In this document: positions 7,762 through 16,220 of the stretch, piece by piece | How the letters are laid out: each line of letters begins with the position of its first letter | How positions within the stretch are numbered: the stretch's first letter is position 1 | Assembly (NCBI RefSeq): GCF_030064675.1 | Contig: NZ_CP116413.1 | Span: 2,140,001-2,204,000 of the forward strand | Direction of reading: 5' to 3' | Length of the DNA: 64,000 bases | From: Crossiella sp. CA-258035 | Lineage (GTDB): Bacteria > Actinomycetota > Actinomycetes > Mycobacteriales > Pseudonocardiaceae | The notes under the pieces: model-generated | Databases searched by the model: none | Told to the model about the DNA's origin: nothing | What the model saw: only the letters and a program-made list of their open reading frames with translations | Position numbers and translations under genes: made by a program

Positions 7762-8787
7762 ATGCGTCGTGTGCTGGCCGCCGCCGCCACACTGCTCCTG
7801 CTCGCCGCCACCGGTGCCTGCGGCGGCACCGCGGCGGGTGGGGGAACCGAGGGCACCGTGGTCGTCTACAGCGCGGACGGCCTGAAGGACTGGTACGGCA
7901 AGCGGTTCGCCGAGTTCACCAGGAAGACCGGCATCGGGGTCAACCTGGTGGAGGAGGGCTCCGGCGGGATCGTGTCCCGGATGGAGCGGGAGCGGACCAA
8001 CCCGCAGGCCGACGTGGTGGTCACGCTGCCGCCGTTCGTGCAGCGCGCCGCCCAGCAGAACCTGTTGGCCGAGCACGTGATCCCGGGCAGTGACCAGGTC
8101 AGGGACCGGGACCCGAAGAACCGGTACGCCGCGATGCTCAACAACTACCTGGTGATGGCCTACAACCCGGACCACGCCAAGCCCGCCCCGGTCACCTGGG
8201 ACGACCTGCTGGACCCCCGGTTCAAGGGCAAGCTCCAGTACTCCACGCCCGGCCAGGCCGGGGACGGCACCGCGATGCTGTTGCAGCTCCAGCACGTCTA
8301 CGGCGAGCAGGGCGCGCTGGACTACCTCAAGCGCCTGGAGGTCAACAACGTCGGCCCGTCCGCCTCCACCGGCAAGCTCCAGCCCAAGCTGGCCAAGGGC
8401 GAGCTGCACGTGGCCAACGGCGACCTGCAGATGAACCTCGCCCTGGTCAACAACGACAAGGCGAACATGCGGCTGTTCCTGCCCGCCGGTCCGGACGGCA
8501 GGCGCTCCACCTTCGCCATCCCGTACCACGCCGGGCTGGCCGCGAACGCCCCGCACGGCGAGGCCGGGAAGAAGCTGCTGGAGTTCCTGTTCTCCACCGA
8601 GGTGCAGCGCACCGCGCCGGAGAGCTTCGGCGCGCCCGGCCGCGCGGACGTCAAGGCCGAGGGGTCGCTGGCCGAGCAGGTCAGCGCGCAGCTGGCCGGG
8701 GTGGACATCTGGCAGCCGGACTGGGACGCGGTGCTGGCCCGGCTGGACGCCGACCTGGCCGCCTACGGCAAGGCGGTCGGCCGGTGA
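7762..8787 (+). CDS. 2-aminoethylphosphonate ABC transporter, substrate-binding lipoprotein
   Basis: Starting at the ATG at 7762 (GGAGAA 5-10 bases before it), the 341-residue protein begins with a lipoprotein signal, a hydrophobic stretch ending AATGACGG with the lipobox cysteine near residue 20. The mature part has the signature of the 2-aminoethylphosphonate-binding protein family TIGR03261: VYSADGLKDWYGKRF, TGIGVNLVEEGSGG and NPQADVVVTLPPF. It would be tethered outside the membrane and deliver the aminophosphonate to the permeases that follow. It is separated from the HAD gene by only a few bases and overlaps the ATPase gene by four. Confidence 0.88.
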   Translation: MRRVLAAAATLLLLAATGACGGTAAGGGTEGTVVVYSADGLKDWYGKRFAEFTRKTGIGVNLVEEGSGGIVSRMERERTNPQADVVVTLPPFVQRAAQQNLLAEHVIPGSDQVRDRDPKNRYAAMLNNYLVMAYNPDHAKPAPVTWDDLLDPRFKGKLQYSTPGQAGDGTAMLLQLQHVYGEQGALDYLKRLEVNNVGPSASTGKLQPKLAKGELHVANGDLQMNLALVNNDKANMRLFLPAGPDGRRSTFAIPYHAGLAANAPHGEAGKKLLEFLFSTEVQRTAPESFGAPGRADVKAEGSLAEQVSAQLAGVDIWQPDWDAVLARLDADLAAYGKAVGR

Positions 8788-9851
8788 GCGCGGTCCGCCT
8801 CGAACAGGTCAGCGTCCACTTCGGACGGACGGTGGCGCTGGCCGGGCTGGACCTGGAGGTCGCGGTCGGTGAGACGCTGGCCCTGCTCGGTCCCTCCGGC
8901 TCCGGCAAGTCCACCGCGCTCAAGGCCATCGCCGGATTCCTGCGGCCCAGCGGCGGCCGGGTGTTCCTCGGCGGCGAGGACGTCACCGACCTGCCGCCGC
9001 ACCGGCGCGGGCTCGGCGTGGTGGTGCAGAGCTACGCGCTGTTCCCGCACATGCGGGTCTTCGACAACGTGGCCTTCGGCCTGCGCGCCCGCCGCGCCGG
9101 CCGCCGGGAGGTCGAGCACCGGGTGAGCGAGGTGCTGGAACTCGTTGGTATGGCGGGGTTCCGGGACCGTTATCCGCGGGAGCTCTCCGGCGGGCAGCAG
9201 CAGCGGATCGCGATCGCCCGCGCGCTGGCCATCCGGCCGCCGGTGCTGCTGCTGGACGAACCGCTCTCCGCGCTGGACGCGGCGCTGCGTGAGGACATGA
9301 TCGCCGAACTGCTGCGGCTGCGGGCCGAACTGCCGGACACCGCGATCATCCACGTCACCCATGACCAGGGCGAGGCGCTCGCGCTGGCCGACCGGATCGC
9401 GGTGATGCGGGAGGCCAAACTGGTCGACATCGGCCCGGCCCGCGAGCTGTACCAGCGGCCGCCCTCGGCGTTCACCGCCTCCTTCCTCGGCTCGGCCAAC
9501 CTGCTGCCGGTGCGGGTGCTGGACATCGCCGCCGACGCCGCCGAGGTGCGGCTCGGGCAGCTGGTCGTGCGCGCGGCGGCCAACGGCACGATCCAGACCG
9601 GGCAGGAAGCCACGCTCGGCGTTCGGCCGCACCGGCTCAGCGTGCACGCCGATCCGGCCGGTGGGCTGCCCGGCAGGCTGGTCGGGGTGCAGTGGCGCGG
9701 CACCGGGTTCCGGCTCGACCTGGAGCTGGACGACCTCGGCCCGGCCCGCGCCGAAGTGTCCACAATGGACGGACTGCCCGCGCTCGGCGAGCGGGTCGGG
9801 GTGACCGTGGCCGACGGTTGTCCGCTGGTACCGGCCGGGGGCACCTGGTGA
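8784..9851 (+). CDS. 2-aminoethylphosphonate ABC transporter, ATP-binding protein
   Basis: The 355-residue ATPase has Walker A GPSGSGKST (about residues 35-43), signature LSGGQQQR, Walker B LLLDEPLSALD, the switch histidine in IHVTHDQGEA and a C-terminal TOBE-like domain from about residue 240. The order of genes and the binding protein indicate a PhnT-type role powering aminophosphonate import. The GTG start overlaps the preceding stop as GTGA, and its own stop overlaps the next GTG the same way. Confidence 0.87.
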   Translation: MSAVRLEQVSVHFGRTVALAGLDLEVAVGETLALLGPSGSGKSTALKAIAGFLRPSGGRVFLGGEDVTDLPPHRRGLGVVVQSYALFPHMRVFDNVAFGLRARRAGRREVEHRVSEVLELVGMAGFRDRYPRELSGGQQQRIAIARALAIRPPVLLLDEPLSALDAALREDMIAELLRLRAELPDTAIIHVTHDQGEALALADRIAVMREAKLVDIGPARELYQRPPSAFTASFLGSANLLPVRVLDIAADAAEVRLGQLVVRAAANGTIQTGQEATLGVRPHRLSVHADPAGGLPGRLVGVQWRGTGFRLDLELDDLGPARAEVSTMDGLPALGERVGVTVADGCPLVPAGGTW

Positions 9852-10648
9852 GACGACTGCTGTGGCTGTTGCCGCCGCTGCTCGTGGTGCTCGGCTTCTT
9901 CTGCTATCCGCTGGTGCTGGTGGCCCAGCAGTCCTTCACCGGGGACGCCTGGGCGCAGGTGCTCTCCTCCGCGGAGTTCGGCCAGGCGGTGTGGCGGACC
10001 GTGCTGCTGGCCGTGGCGGCCACCGCGGGCTGCCTGCTGCTGGGCACGTTCCTGGCGCTGGTGCTGGCCTTCGCGCCGTTTCCCGGGGCCGGGCTGGCGG
10101 TGCGGCTGGTGGACGCGGTGCTGGCCTTCCCGTCCTTCCTGATCGCGCTGTCCTTCACCTTCCTCTACGGCAGTGCCGGGGTGCTCAACGCGGTGCTCGG
10201 CCAAGGGACGCTGGACTTCCTGTACACGCCCTGGGGTGTGCTGCTCGCGGAGGTCACCTTCTACACGCCGTTCGTGCTGCGGCCCGCGCTGGCCGCGTTC
10301 CGCCAGCTGCCCGGCGCGCAGCTGGACGTGGCCGCCAGCCTGGGCGCACGGCCGTGGCGGGTGCTGTGGCGGGTGGTGCTGCCCGAGGCCAGGCCCGCGC
10401 TGGCCGCTGGGGCCTGCCTGACCCTGCTGCTCACCATGAACGAGTTCGGCATCGTGCTGTTCATCGGCGCCAAGGACGTGGTCACGCTGCCGATGCTGGT
10501 CTACACCAAGGGAATCATCACCTTCGACTTCCCGCAGGCCAGTGTGGTCGCGGTGGTCAACGTGGCGCTGTCCCTCGCCCTGTACGGGCTGTACCGCTGG
10601 GTCTTCAGCAGGACGGGAGCCGACCGTGTTGGTCTGGACAAGGCGTAG
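9848..10648 (+). CDS. 2-aminoethylphosphonate ABC transporter, permease 1
   Basis: From the GTG at 9848, which overlaps the ATPase stop, this is a 266-residue inner-membrane permease with about six transmembrane segments. It has the EAA-loop motif of binding-protein-dependent permeases, DVAASLGARPWRVLWRVVLPEARPAL. An upstream in-frame start would run far into the ATPase gene and is rejected. It is the PhnU-type half of the transporter; the second half follows with a 23-base overlap. Confidence 0.85.
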   Translation: MRRLLWLLPPLLVVLGFFCYPLVLVAQQSFTGDAWAQVLSSAEFGQAVWRTVLLAVAATAGCLLLGTFLALVLAFAPFPGAGLAVRLVDAVLAFPSFLIALSFTFLYGSAGVLNAVLGQGTLDFLYTPWGVLLAEVTFYTPFVLRPALAAFRQLPGAQLDVAASLGARPWRVLWRVVLPEARPALAAGACLTLLLTMNEFGIVLFIGAKDVVTLPMLVYTKGIITFDFPQASVVAVVNVALSLALYGLYRWVFSRTGADRVGLDKA

Positions 10649-11423
10649 CCGGATCATCCTGTGGCTGGTGTTCGCGCTGCTGTTCGGCGTGATCGTGCTG
10701 GCCCCGCTGGCGATGATCGCGCTGGCCGCGGTGGCGGGCAGCTGGAACGGCGTGCTGCCAGGGGAGCTCACCGGCGACCACCTGGCCGCCGCGGTCTCCG
10801 GCGACGGCCTGGCCAGCGCGCTGGTCAGCTTGCAGACCGCGACGCTGGCCTCGCTGGCCGCGGTGCTGCTGGGTTCCTGGGGCGCGATCGTGGTGCGCGG
10901 CCTGCCCAAGCTGCCGCGCCGGATCGTGGACCTGGTGCTGCACCTGCCGATCGCGGTGCCCTCGGTGGTGCTGGGCCTGGCGCTGCTGGTGGCGTTCAGC
11001 CGGCCGCCGTTGCTGCTCAACGGAACCCGGTGGATCGTGCTGCTGGCGCACCTGGTGATCGTGCTGCCGTTCGCCTACAGCATGGTCGCCGCCGCCCTGG
11101 ACCGCGCCGACCCCGCGCTGAACCAGGTCGCGGCCAGTCTGGGCGCGCGGCCGGGCCGGGTGCTGTGGCGGGTGCGGCTGCCGCTGCTGCTGCCCGCGAT
11201 GTCCGGCGCGGCCGGGCTGGGACTGGCGCTGTCCATGGGCGAGGTCGGCGCGACGATCATGCTGTACCCGCCGGACTGGCGCACGCTGCCGGTGAGCATC
11301 TTCGCGCACACCGACCGCGGCGCGGTGTTCCTGGCCGCGGCCAGCACGATCCTGTTGCTGGCGTTGACCGTGGCCGGGCTATTCGGGCTCAGCGCGGTGA
11401 AACCCCGTGGCGTGCAACGCTGA
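10626..11423 (+). CDS. 2-aminoethylphosphonate ABC transporter, permease 2
   Basis: The GTG at 10626, preceded by GGACGGGAG, gives a 265-residue permease with about six membrane spans and an EAA loop QVAASLGARPGRVLWRVRLPLL very like that of its partner. It is the PhnV-type subunit and the last gene of the aminophosphonate operon. Its 3' end overlaps the convergent MFS gene by 35 bases, so no terminator fits between them. Confidence 0.84.
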   Translation: MLVWTRRSRIILWLVFALLFGVIVLAPLAMIALAAVAGSWNGVLPGELTGDHLAAAVSGDGLASALVSLQTATLASLAAVLLGSWGAIVVRGLPKLPRRIVDLVLHLPIAVPSVVLGLALLVAFSRPPLLLNGTRWIVLLAHLVIVLPFAYSMVAAALDRADPALNQVAASLGARPGRVLWRVRLPLLLPAMSGAAGLGLALSMGEVGATIMLYPPDWRTLPVSIFAHTDRGAVFLAAASTILLLALTVAGLFGLSAVKPRGVQR

Positions 11424-12537
11424 ACCGGCCGGAGAGCAGGAACAGCACGGTCACCGCGGCCAGCGCCAGCATCAGCCCGTCCGGCCGCAGCAGCTCCACC
11501 GCCAGCCCGCCCAGCGGCGGCCCGGCCAGGCTGCCCAGGCCCCACAGCGTGGTGGCGCAGGCGTTCGCGGTGACCAGGTCCGCGCCGCGGAACCGTTCGC
11601 CGATGCGCACCAGGCCAAGGGTGTAGACGCCACCGGCCGCACCGCCGAGCAGCACCAGCGCGGGCCACAGCAGCACCGGGTGCGGCATCAGCAGCGGCAA
11701 ACCCAGTGCCAGCACCAGCACCACGGCCCCGCAGGCCAGGTGCAGCCTGCCCCGGTCCACCCGGTCGGCCAGCCAGCCCAGCGGCACCTGGAGCAGCGCG
11801 TCCCCGGCGAAGACCGCGCCGACCAGCAGCACCGCGATCCGCTCCGGCTGCCCGTAGGCCATGCCGTACAATGGGAACAGCGCGAGCACCACGCTGTCGA
11901 AGAAGGAGAACAGCAGCACCGCCAGCACGATCACCGGCGCGGCACGGGCGAAACCCAGCAGCCCGAAGGACCGTGGCCCGTGGCCGACGTCGATCTCGCA
12001 GCGGGTGAACGCGAGCAGCGCCAGGCCGGGCAGGTGCGCGGCCACCGTGACCAGGATCGGCGCGGACCCGCCGGAACCCAGCCAGGCCAGCAGTCCCGGC
12101 CCGGACACCTGGCACAGGGTGAACACCGAGGTGTACACCGCGACCCAGCGCCCGCGCACCCCGTCGGCGGCCACCGCGTTGATCCAGGTCTCACCCAGCG
12201 CGAGCAGCACGCCAGCGGCCGCGCCCACGGTGAACCGCAGCACCAGCCAGGCGAGCAGGTCCGCGGTCGTCGTGAGCAGCAGTAGGCTCAGCGCCGAGGC
12301 CAGCAAAGCGCCCAGCAGCACGGTTCTCACCGGCCAACGCCGGGTGAGCGGACCGGTCAGCGGGGCCGCGCACAGGATGCCCAGCGCGGGCAGCGCGGCG
12401 GCCGCGCCGACCACCGCGCTGCTCGCGCCCGCCGCGGCCAACCGCAGCGACACCAACGGAATCGCCAGTCCGGTGGCCAGGCCGACCACCGCGACCGTGC
12501 TGACCGCGGCGACCGGCTCCCAGCGGCGGCTCAGCAT
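11389..12537 (-). CDS. MFS transporter
   Basis: The 382-residue membrane protein has about twelve hydrophobic segments and the length of a small major-facilitator efflux pump; PLTGPLTRRWPVRTVLL after the second segment and GWLADRVDRGRL in the middle are the two loop motifs of such pumps. The ATG at 12537 overlaps the stop of the upstream aldehyde dehydrogenase gene by seven bases, so it is translated from the same message as that gene and probably lysS. Export of the product, or of a toxic lysine-related compound, is a reasonable guess; the substrate cannot be read from the sequence. Confidence 0.82.
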   Translation of the reverse strand: MLSRRWEPVAAVSTVAVVGLATGLAIPLVSLRLAAAGASSAVVGAAAALPALGILCAAPLTGPLTRRWPVRTVLLGALLASALSLLLLTTTADLLAWLVLRFTVGAAAGVLLALGETWINAVAADGVRGRWVAVYTSVFTLCQVSGPGLLAWLGSGGSAPILVTVAAHLPGLALLAFTRCEIDVGHGPRSFGLLGFARAAPVIVLAVLLFSFFDSVVLALFPLYGMAYGQPERIAVLLVGAVFAGDALLQVPLGWLADRVDRGRLHLACGAVVLVLALGLPLLMPHPVLLWPALVLLGGAAGGVYTLGLVRIGERFRGADLVTANACATTLWGLGSLAGPPLGGLAVELLRPDGLMLALAAVTVLFLLSGRFSVARHGVSPR

Positions 12538-13775
12538 GCCAGCCGCGGCGCCACGAGGTGCTGGAAGATGTCCCGCTGCGGGGAGGTCGCGCCCGGCACC
12601 CGTTCCCCGTCCACGTACCGGCAGGAGGCGGCCGGGCCCTGGCCGCCGTAGGGCAGGTAGCCCTTCTCGGTCAGGTGCAGGTCGGTGTCGCGCAGGATCG
12701 AGTCCGGTTCGTGCAGCGGGGTGTCCAGCAGCGAGTCCACGTACGGGCTCTCGCCGAACAGCGAGATGTACATGGCGTTGTTGCGGTAGCGGTGGTCGGT
12801 GAAGTAGGTGGCCAGCTCGGCGTCGGTGTCGTAGGGCTGGAGGTAGAAGACCGGGGCGAAGAACTCCTGGTAGTTGCCGCCCAGCGCCAGGTCCTTCTGG
12901 AACACGGTGGGCCGGATCATCCCGGTGACCGGGTTGATGTCGCCGCCGTAGACGCAGAACTCGCGGTCCTCCTTGAACATTCGGATGATCTTCACCGGGT
13001 GGTCGGGGTCGCTGTTCGGGCCGACCAGGTTGTCCGGGTCGGCGTAGGGCCCCACCCGGTGTGCCAGGCCGCGCAGCCGGAGCACCAGCGCCTCCCGGAA
13101 CTCGGCCAGCCGGTCCCGGTGCACCAGGATCGCGTTCGGACCGGCGCAGTCCTGGCCCTGGTTGTAGAGCACCACCCGCAGCGCGCTGTCCACCGCCCGC
13201 GCCAGGTCCGCGGATTCGGTGACCACCAGGGGGTTGTGGCCGGAACCGTTGAGGATGAACAGGGTCCGCTTGAGGAACAGCCGCCGGACCTTGGCCGCGT
13301 TGTCCGGCGAGCCGGTGAACACCACCGCGTCGGTGCGCCGGGCGCGCTGGGCCACGAACACCTCACGGTCCTGATAGGACACCCGCAGGTTCGGGAAGTA
13401 CTCCGGCAGGTCAAGGACTTCGGCGAGCTTGCGGTAGTGCGGGTGCATCACGGTCGGCGGCCGGAGCGCGGCCTCCTCGGCCAGCAGCGAGGGGATCACG
13501 CCGAAGCACACCGTGGCGTACAGCGGCTGGTTGAGCGGCAGGAAGCTGGTCACGCCCTGCACCCGGCCCTGGAAGTACTCCCGGTTGCGGTGCAGGTTGG
13601 CCAGGAACTCCACCGAGCGGTCGATCTCGTCCAGGGCCACGTTGGCGCACTGGTAGCCGGACAGGCTGCGCACGACGTCCTCGGCGCGGTTCTGTAGATG
13701 CGCGGCGAAGGCGGCGGCGCGCTGCCGGATCTCGGTGAAGTCCACAGTGGACACAGGGAGGGAGGTGACGGTCAC
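12531..13775 (-). CDS. Atypical aldehyde dehydrogenase family protein lacking the catalytic glutamate
   Basis: From the GTG at 13775 (AGGTGG just upstream) this is a 414-residue ALDH-fold protein, about 60-80 residues shorter than typical enzymes. The NAD-loop motif FTGS (153-156) and the nucleophile Cys210 in NQGQDCAGPN are present. The usual ELGGKSP segment carrying the general-base glutamate instead reads LNGSGHNP with Asn176. Loss of that glutamate is seen in CoA-acylating members such as methylmalonate-semialdehyde dehydrogenase, so an acyl-CoA/aldehyde interconversion is more likely than plain aldehyde oxidation. It lies between a class I lysyl-tRNA synthetase gene and an efflux gene, a pairing I do not recognise. 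Confidence 0.75.
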   Translation of the reverse strand: MTVTSLPVSTVDFTEIRQRAAAFAAHLQNRAEDVVRSLSGYQCANVALDEIDRSVEFLANLHRNREYFQGRVQGVTSFLPLNQPLYATVCFGVIPSLLAEEAALRPPTVMHPHYRKLAEVLDLPEYFPNLRVSYQDREVFVAQRARRTDAVVFTGSPDNAAKVRRLFLKRTLFILNGSGHNPLVVTESADLARAVDSALRVVLYNQGQDCAGPNAILVHRDRLAEFREALVLRLRGLAHRVGPYADPDNLVGPNSDPDHPVKIIRMFKEDREFCVYGGDINPVTGMIRPTVFQKDLALGGNYQEFFAPVFYLQPYDTDAELATYFTDHRYRNNAMYISLFGESPYVDSLLDTPLHEPDSILRDTDLHLTEKGYLPYGGQGPAASCRYVDGERVPGATSPQRDIFQHLVAPRLAC

Positions 13776-13791
13776 GGCGAACCACCTTGGG

Positions 13792-15366
13792 TCAACGGGC
13801 GAGGGTCTCGCGGAGCAGGCGGAGGGTGCGTTTGGGTCCGGTGATCCGGATCCAGGTGGCCAGGCGCGGGCCGTGCGGGCGGCCGAGCAGGGCCAGGTAG
13901 AGGACCCGGCAGGCGGCGGGCCTGCCGAGCGGGGAGACGGTGAGCAGGAGGTGCAGGCGGACCGGGAGCTCGGCGGGCGGGGCAAGCTCGATGACCTCGG
14001 CCGCGCGTTGCAGGAGGGCGGCCTCCGCCGACGCGAAAGCCCGCGGCTCCGCGACGGGTTTGCGCGCCTCGTGGAAGTTCCAGGCGCGCACCAGCGTCTC
14101 GTGCTCGATCCCGTCGCCGAAGTACCGCCGCGCGAACTCCACCGCGGCCGCGAAGTCCACCGGCGCGCAGGCGTCCAGCACCCGGCACAGCTTCCCGAAC
14201 CCCGGCCCCGTGATCCGGGCCGTCGCGCCGATCCGGTGCAGCCGGACCCTGGCGCCCGCGCCCCGCTCGGGATCGGCCGCGCGGCGGGCCTCCTGCCGGA
14301 CCGCGTCGTTGAGCCGGGGCGTCAGCGCGGGGCCGAACCGCTTGGGGCGGCGCGGTTTCCGGTAGAGCAGCAGGCGCAGGGCCTCCTGGCTGAGGTAGTC
14401 CTGGGCCTCGGTCAGGGAGAAGCCGTTGCCGCGGGACTTGGAGATCTTGTGCCCGCGCTCGTCGGTGAACAGGCCGTAGCCGAAGAGCACCGGTGGTTCC
14501 CGGCGCAGCCGGTGGAAGATCCGCCGCACCACCTGGGCGGAGGCGGCCAGGTCCTCACCGTGCATCTCGTAGGCCACGCCGCCGGCCAGCAGCCGCATCG
14601 CCCAGTCGGCCTTCCACTGGAGCTTGCAGGCCCCGCCCAGCGCGGACACCGTGACCGGTTCGCCGATCGGCTCGCCCGCGTAGTACTCCTGCGGCTCGAT
14701 CCCGTAGTCCAGGCCCGGCCGCTGGATGATCACATCGGCCGGGATCTCGTAGGTGAGGGTGCCCGTCACCGGGTCCACGTCCAGGACCCTGGTGTGCTCG
14801 ATGACCCGGCCGGTGCTCGCGGACACCGGCATCAGGATGCTGTACGAGCCACGGCGCACCGGACCCACCGAAGCGCCGACCAGCTCGTTGAAACCGGCCA
14901 GGTCGGCCAGCAAGGCGCTGATCGTGTCATCGTACTTACCAGATGCGTACGCGGCCGAGCTGCACACCAGCTCGTAGTCCAGCTCGAAGGCGTCCAGCAC
15001 TCGCCGCAACCGGGCGTTGATCCCCGTGGAAAGGCTTTCATGCTGCTCAAAAGGGTCCGGTACCCGGTGCAGTGGCATACCCAGGTGTTGTTCCAGGAGT
15101 GCGCGGTTCGGGAAACCGTCCGGGACTTTTCGCAGCGCGTCCATATCGTCGGAAACCAGCACCAGCCTGGTCGGACGGCCGGTGGTCTCGGCGAACGCGG
15201 TCCGCACGAAACCGGTGCGCATGACCTCGCACAACGTGCCGATGTGCGGTAACCCGGACGGGCCGAACCCGGCGCCGAAAAGCACCTCTCCGGTAGTTTC
15301 CCCGCGTTTGTCCAGCAACGCGCTGACTTTGGCTGACTCGGCGACACACCAGTCTCGTGGCGGCAT
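13792..15366 (-). CDS. lysS: Class I lysyl-tRNA synthetase
   Basis: The ATG at 15366, with GGGGAGCAGG upstream, gives 524 residues. The Rossmann-fold class I signatures are clear: GPSGLPHIGTL (HIGH-type motif at 41-44), WKADWAMR (251-258) and KISKS at 307-311. They identify the archaeal-type class I LysRS, not the class II enzyme most bacteria use. It would charge tRNA-Lys in the cytoplasm. In actinomycetes a class I copy may be the only LysRS or an extra one. Its operon partners, an odd aldehyde dehydrogenase and an MFS pump, suggest a specialised job such as tolerance to a lysine analogue or supply of Lys-tRNA to a biosynthetic enzyme. That role is inference. Confidence 0.88.
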   Translation of the reverse strand: MPPRDWCVAESAKVSALLDKRGETTGEVLFGAGFGPSGLPHIGTLCEVMRTGFVRTAFAETTGRPTRLVLVSDDMDALRKVPDGFPNRALLEQHLGMPLHRVPDPFEQHESLSTGINARLRRVLDAFELDYELVCSSAAYASGKYDDTISALLADLAGFNELVGASVGPVRRGSYSILMPVSASTGRVIEHTRVLDVDPVTGTLTYEIPADVIIQRPGLDYGIEPQEYYAGEPIGEPVTVSALGGACKLQWKADWAMRLLAGGVAYEMHGEDLAASAQVVRRIFHRLRREPPVLFGYGLFTDERGHKISKSRGNGFSLTEAQDYLSQEALRLLLYRKPRRPKRFGPALTPRLNDAVRQEARRAADPERGAGARVRLHRIGATARITGPGFGKLCRVLDACAPVDFAAAVEFARRYFGDGIEHETLVRAWNFHEARKPVAEPRAFASAEAALLQRAAEVIELAPPAELPVRLHLLLTVSPLGRPAACRVLYLALLGRPHGPRLATWIRITGPKRTLRLLRETLAR

Positions 15367-15384
15367 CGGACCTGCTCCCCGGAA

Positions 15385-15414
15385 ATTACGCGATGGGGTG
15401 ATGGGATGTGTCAA
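15385..15414 (-). promoter_or_regulatory. Sigma-70-type promoter of lysS
   Basis: On the minus strand TTGACA (15409-15414) is followed after 18 bases by CGTAAT (15385-15390), 18 bases before the ATG at 15366. The -35 box is a perfect consensus match in otherwise GC-rich DNA. The resulting leader would be very short, leaving no room for a T-box or lysine riboswitch. Confidence 0.45.
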
Positions 15415-15649
15415 AATCTACGCAGCTTTTCCGTGCGCTGTCCATGGCGTCCCACTAACGGGGTAAGCCCTCGGTTGCTGGTCAGGAAACCGGGAAGGTA
15501 AAGAACTGGTATAAGAAATCCACCCGACATGCCAGGGTGATCCGGGCGAAATGGATCGCAACAGCGCGAATCGGACAGCGTAAACGGCGAAAAGCTGTGA
15601 AGATCGCGTAAGGAGCCAGAATTGCTTTAGTCGACGGCTGTGAAACGTC
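15415..15649 (-). other. Intergenic region of visibly lower GC upstream of lysS, no gene seen
   Basis: About 235 bases between the lysS promoter and the stop of the next minus-strand gene. It is noticeably AT-richer than the surroundings (for example GTAAAGAACTGGTATAAG near 15517-15534). I found no credible reading frame, T-box or lysine-riboswitch elements. It may hold extra promoters or the decayed end of a former gene. Confidence 0.4.
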
Positions 15650-16063
15650 TCACCGCGGCTTGCGGTGCAGCAGCCCGGTGGCGGCCAGCAGCAGCCCCAG
15701 CACCACGAACCAGGCGGTGTGCAGCGCCTCGGCGCCGATCGGGCCGTACACGTCGTAGCCCGCCTGCCCGAAGGCCAGCGCCGCCCCGGTCCACACCACG
15801 GTCAGCAGCAGCGGCCGGGGGAAGTTCGCGCCCCAGGGCTGGGTCAGCGCCAGCGCGATCACCCCGCCCGCCGGGATCAGCAGGCTGGCCGCGAGCTGGA
15901 GCAGCCACAGCGTCGGCGAGTCACCGGCGGGCAGCAGGGTCAGGCCCCAGCCGTGCTCGGGCGAGCCGGTCAGGAACACCACCACCGCGAAGCCGAGCGC
16001 CCACACGCAGGCCGCGTAACCGAGCCAGCGGGTGCCGCGGGCCGAGCGCTGGGACGTGGGCAT
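15650..16063 (-). CDS. Small four-helix membrane protein of unknown function
   Basis: The 137-residue protein contains four hydrophobic helices (about residues 14-33, 47-70, 82-99 and 112-131) with short polar loops, basic ends and nothing resembling a signal peptide or catalytic motif. It resembles small actinobacterial DUF-type integral membrane proteins, but I cannot name the family with confidence. It is transcribed away from the sensor kinase gene that starts 158 bases beyond its own start, so the two might share regulation. Coding status is supported by codon bias and a clear ATG. Confidence 0.65.
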   Translation of the reverse strand: MPTSQRSARGTRWLGYAACVWALGFAVVVFLTGSPEHGWGLTLLPAGDSPTLWLLQLAASLLIPAGGVIALALTQPWGANFPRPLLLTVVWTGAALAFGQAGYDVYGPIGAEALHTAWFVVLGLLLAATGLLHRKPR

Positions 16064-16220
16064 GATGGCGTGACCTCCGGTTCACAGTGTGCCTCCAGGG
16101 TGCCCCAGCCCCCATCCCGGGGCATCCCGCCGACGGCCGAGCGAACTCCCCCGCGCGGGGGAACGCCGCGCTTCCCCGGAGTGAGCCCCGGCGGCCGCCG
16201 GACGTGTCAGGATCGTCCGC

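Noticed and set aside
9170-11020. Minus-strand frame of about 616 codons across the ABC transporter genes
   Set aside because: The translation is Gln/His/Arg-rich low complexity, antisense to genes with obvious ABC transporter motifs.
15401-15466. 21-codon plus-strand frame upstream of lysS as a leader or precursor peptide
   Set aside because: There is no ribosome site and no modifying-enzyme gene nearby; it overlaps the lysS promoter on the other strand.
15367-15649. T-box or lysine riboswitch controlling lysS
   Set aside because: No T-box core sequence or lysine-box elements were found, and a strong promoter lies only about 20-50 bases before the ATG.
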